Positions 5,969 through 6,361 of a DNA stretch of 6,361 nt are shown piece by piece; the stretch's first letter is position 1; each line of letters begins with the position of its first letter. The notes beneath the pieces are model-generated. The model ran no database searches. It was not told where the DNA came from and saw only the letters and a list, made by a program, of their open reading frames with translations. Both the position numbers and the translations under genes were made by a program. This DNA is from Planctomycetota bacterium (GTDB taxonomy: Bacteria > Planctomycetota > Phycisphaerae > Phycisphaerales > Phycisphaeraceae), in assembly GCA_029267795.1 (NCBI GenBank), contig JAJUHR010000111.1:1-6361 (forward strand), read 5' to 3'.

Positions 5969-6158
5969 AGAGCGATTTTCGTTTGAGTGTAAAGTGCCGG
6001 AGCTCTGGGTGGCTGTGGTGGAGCGAAGCGACACCACGGCGAATCTGAACCATCGTGTCCGGGCACGGTGTCCGGACCTACAAAAACCGGGGCATCGCTA
6101 CGCTCTGTCCCAGCCACCCCCATTTCAAAACCCGTACATCCAAACGAAAAACGCTTTA
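5968..6158. repeat. MITE-like palindromic element, long copy
   Basis: This is a 191-base element whose two halves are imperfect inverted copies. The outer arms, 5969-6015 against the complement of 6111-6157, align without gaps and match at 32 of 47 positions, 19 of them in the first 23 (AGAGCG.TTTTCGTTTG type). The inner arms, 6016-6039 against 6087-6110, add 16 of 24. Both ends carry a TA dinucleotide (5968-5969 and 6157-6158), as in elements mobilised by IS630/mariner-type transposases, though TA alone is weak evidence. The centre (6040-6086) contains GTGTCCGG twice (6055-6062 and 6068-6075). The core 6007-6121 recurs at 19-93. No transposase is encoded. The element fills most of the 362-base gap between the convergent CBS gene and the deoxyhypusine-synthase-like gene; 6159-6224 shows nothing further. 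Confidence 0.65.
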
Positions 6159-6224
6159 CGCGCTCGATCGCTTATCGGCTGTACACCCGCGCGGCCGGTA
6201 TGACTCGCTCCGGGACGGCGTTGG

Positions 6225-6361
6225 TCAGAAGATGCCTTTCCACGGCCGTCGTTTTCGCTTGCCCCTGAGGCGTTCGGACAAGGCCTGAGACAAGATCGGC
6301 AGCGCGATCGTGGCGTCACAATAGCACTGGACGAATTTGCCTTGGGGGTCCTCTTTGCCCC
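6225..6361 (-). CDS. Deoxyhypusine synthase-family protein, C-terminal fragment cut by the window edge
   Basis: The minus strand is open from the window edge to a TGA at 6225-6227 and gives the last 44 residues of a longer protein. The segment KFVQCYCDATIALPILSQAL (8-27 of the fragment) closely resembles the C-terminal NAD-binding strand and helix of deoxyhypusine synthase, where human DHS has VYADASLVFPLL. The D-A-[ST]-x-x-x-P pattern is preserved. Eukaryotic and archaeal DHS transfer an aminobutyl group from spermidine to eIF5A. Bacteria lack that target, and bacterial relatives are thought to act in polyamine reactions such as homospermidine formation, so the substrate is open. The catalytic Lys and the main NAD domain lie outside the window. 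The tail after the helix is basic (LRGKRKRRPWKGIF). The gene converges on the CBS gene across the palindromic element. Confidence 0.65.
   Translation of the reverse strand, partial: GKEDPQGKFVQCYCDATIALPILSQALSERLRGKRKRRPWKGIF

Noticed and set aside
19..6158. CRISPR array or tRNA genes
   Set aside because: No regularly spaced direct repeats were seen, and no cloverleaf with a T-arm GGTTCRA-type motif and acceptor pairing was found in the gaps between genes.
6055..6288. Small plus-strand open frames across the right-hand palindromic element and beyond
   Set aside because: Their starts lie in the repeat, and they run antisense to the DHS-like gene end. Such short peptides recur wherever the repeat lands and show no protein-like features.

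Overview
The window is GC-rich bacterial DNA. It probably comes from a planctomycete, perhaps the Phycisphaerae. This is an inference from the gene types: a eukaryote-like UDP-sugar pyrophosphorylase, a HemQ-type chlorite-dismutase-family protein, a YjbQ protein, a deoxyhypusine-synthase-like C-terminus and dispersed palindromic repeats. No marker gene fixes the lineage.

Left block (148-3800, minus strand). Four genes are read in the same direction with gaps of roughly 45-115 bases: rsmE (16S rRNA m3U1498 methyltransferase), a hemQ-like coproheme decarboxylase, a UAP1-like nucleotidyltransferase and yjbQ. The close head-to-tail spacing allows co-transcription from upstream of rsmE, but the products have no obvious shared pathway (ribosome modification, haem synthesis, UDP-sugar synthesis and a thiamine-phosphate-synthase-like enzyme).

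Right block (4006-5862, plus strand). After a 205-base divergent intergenic region comes a 404-residue protein that I do not recognise. It is rich in Ala, Pro and Gln, carries four spaced copies of a short helical motif resembling the EIDALL peptide of FliM, and ends in a single transmembrane helix. It is followed by a small two-CBS-domain protein of 145 residues with its own likely ribosome binding site and a possible promoter.

Right end (5863-6361). The CBS gene is followed by a hairpin and T-tract terminator, then by an about 191-bp palindromic, MITE-like element. Beyond these, the window edge cuts a minus-strand gene whose last 44 codons look like the C-terminus of a deoxyhypusine-synthase family protein. 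The core of the palindromic element recurs at the left edge (19-93) downstream of yjbQ, so two copies of one repeat family bracket the cluster, both in 3' flanks.

The items most worth following are the four-motif tail-anchored protein and the palindromic repeat family. The other genes belong to recognisable families.
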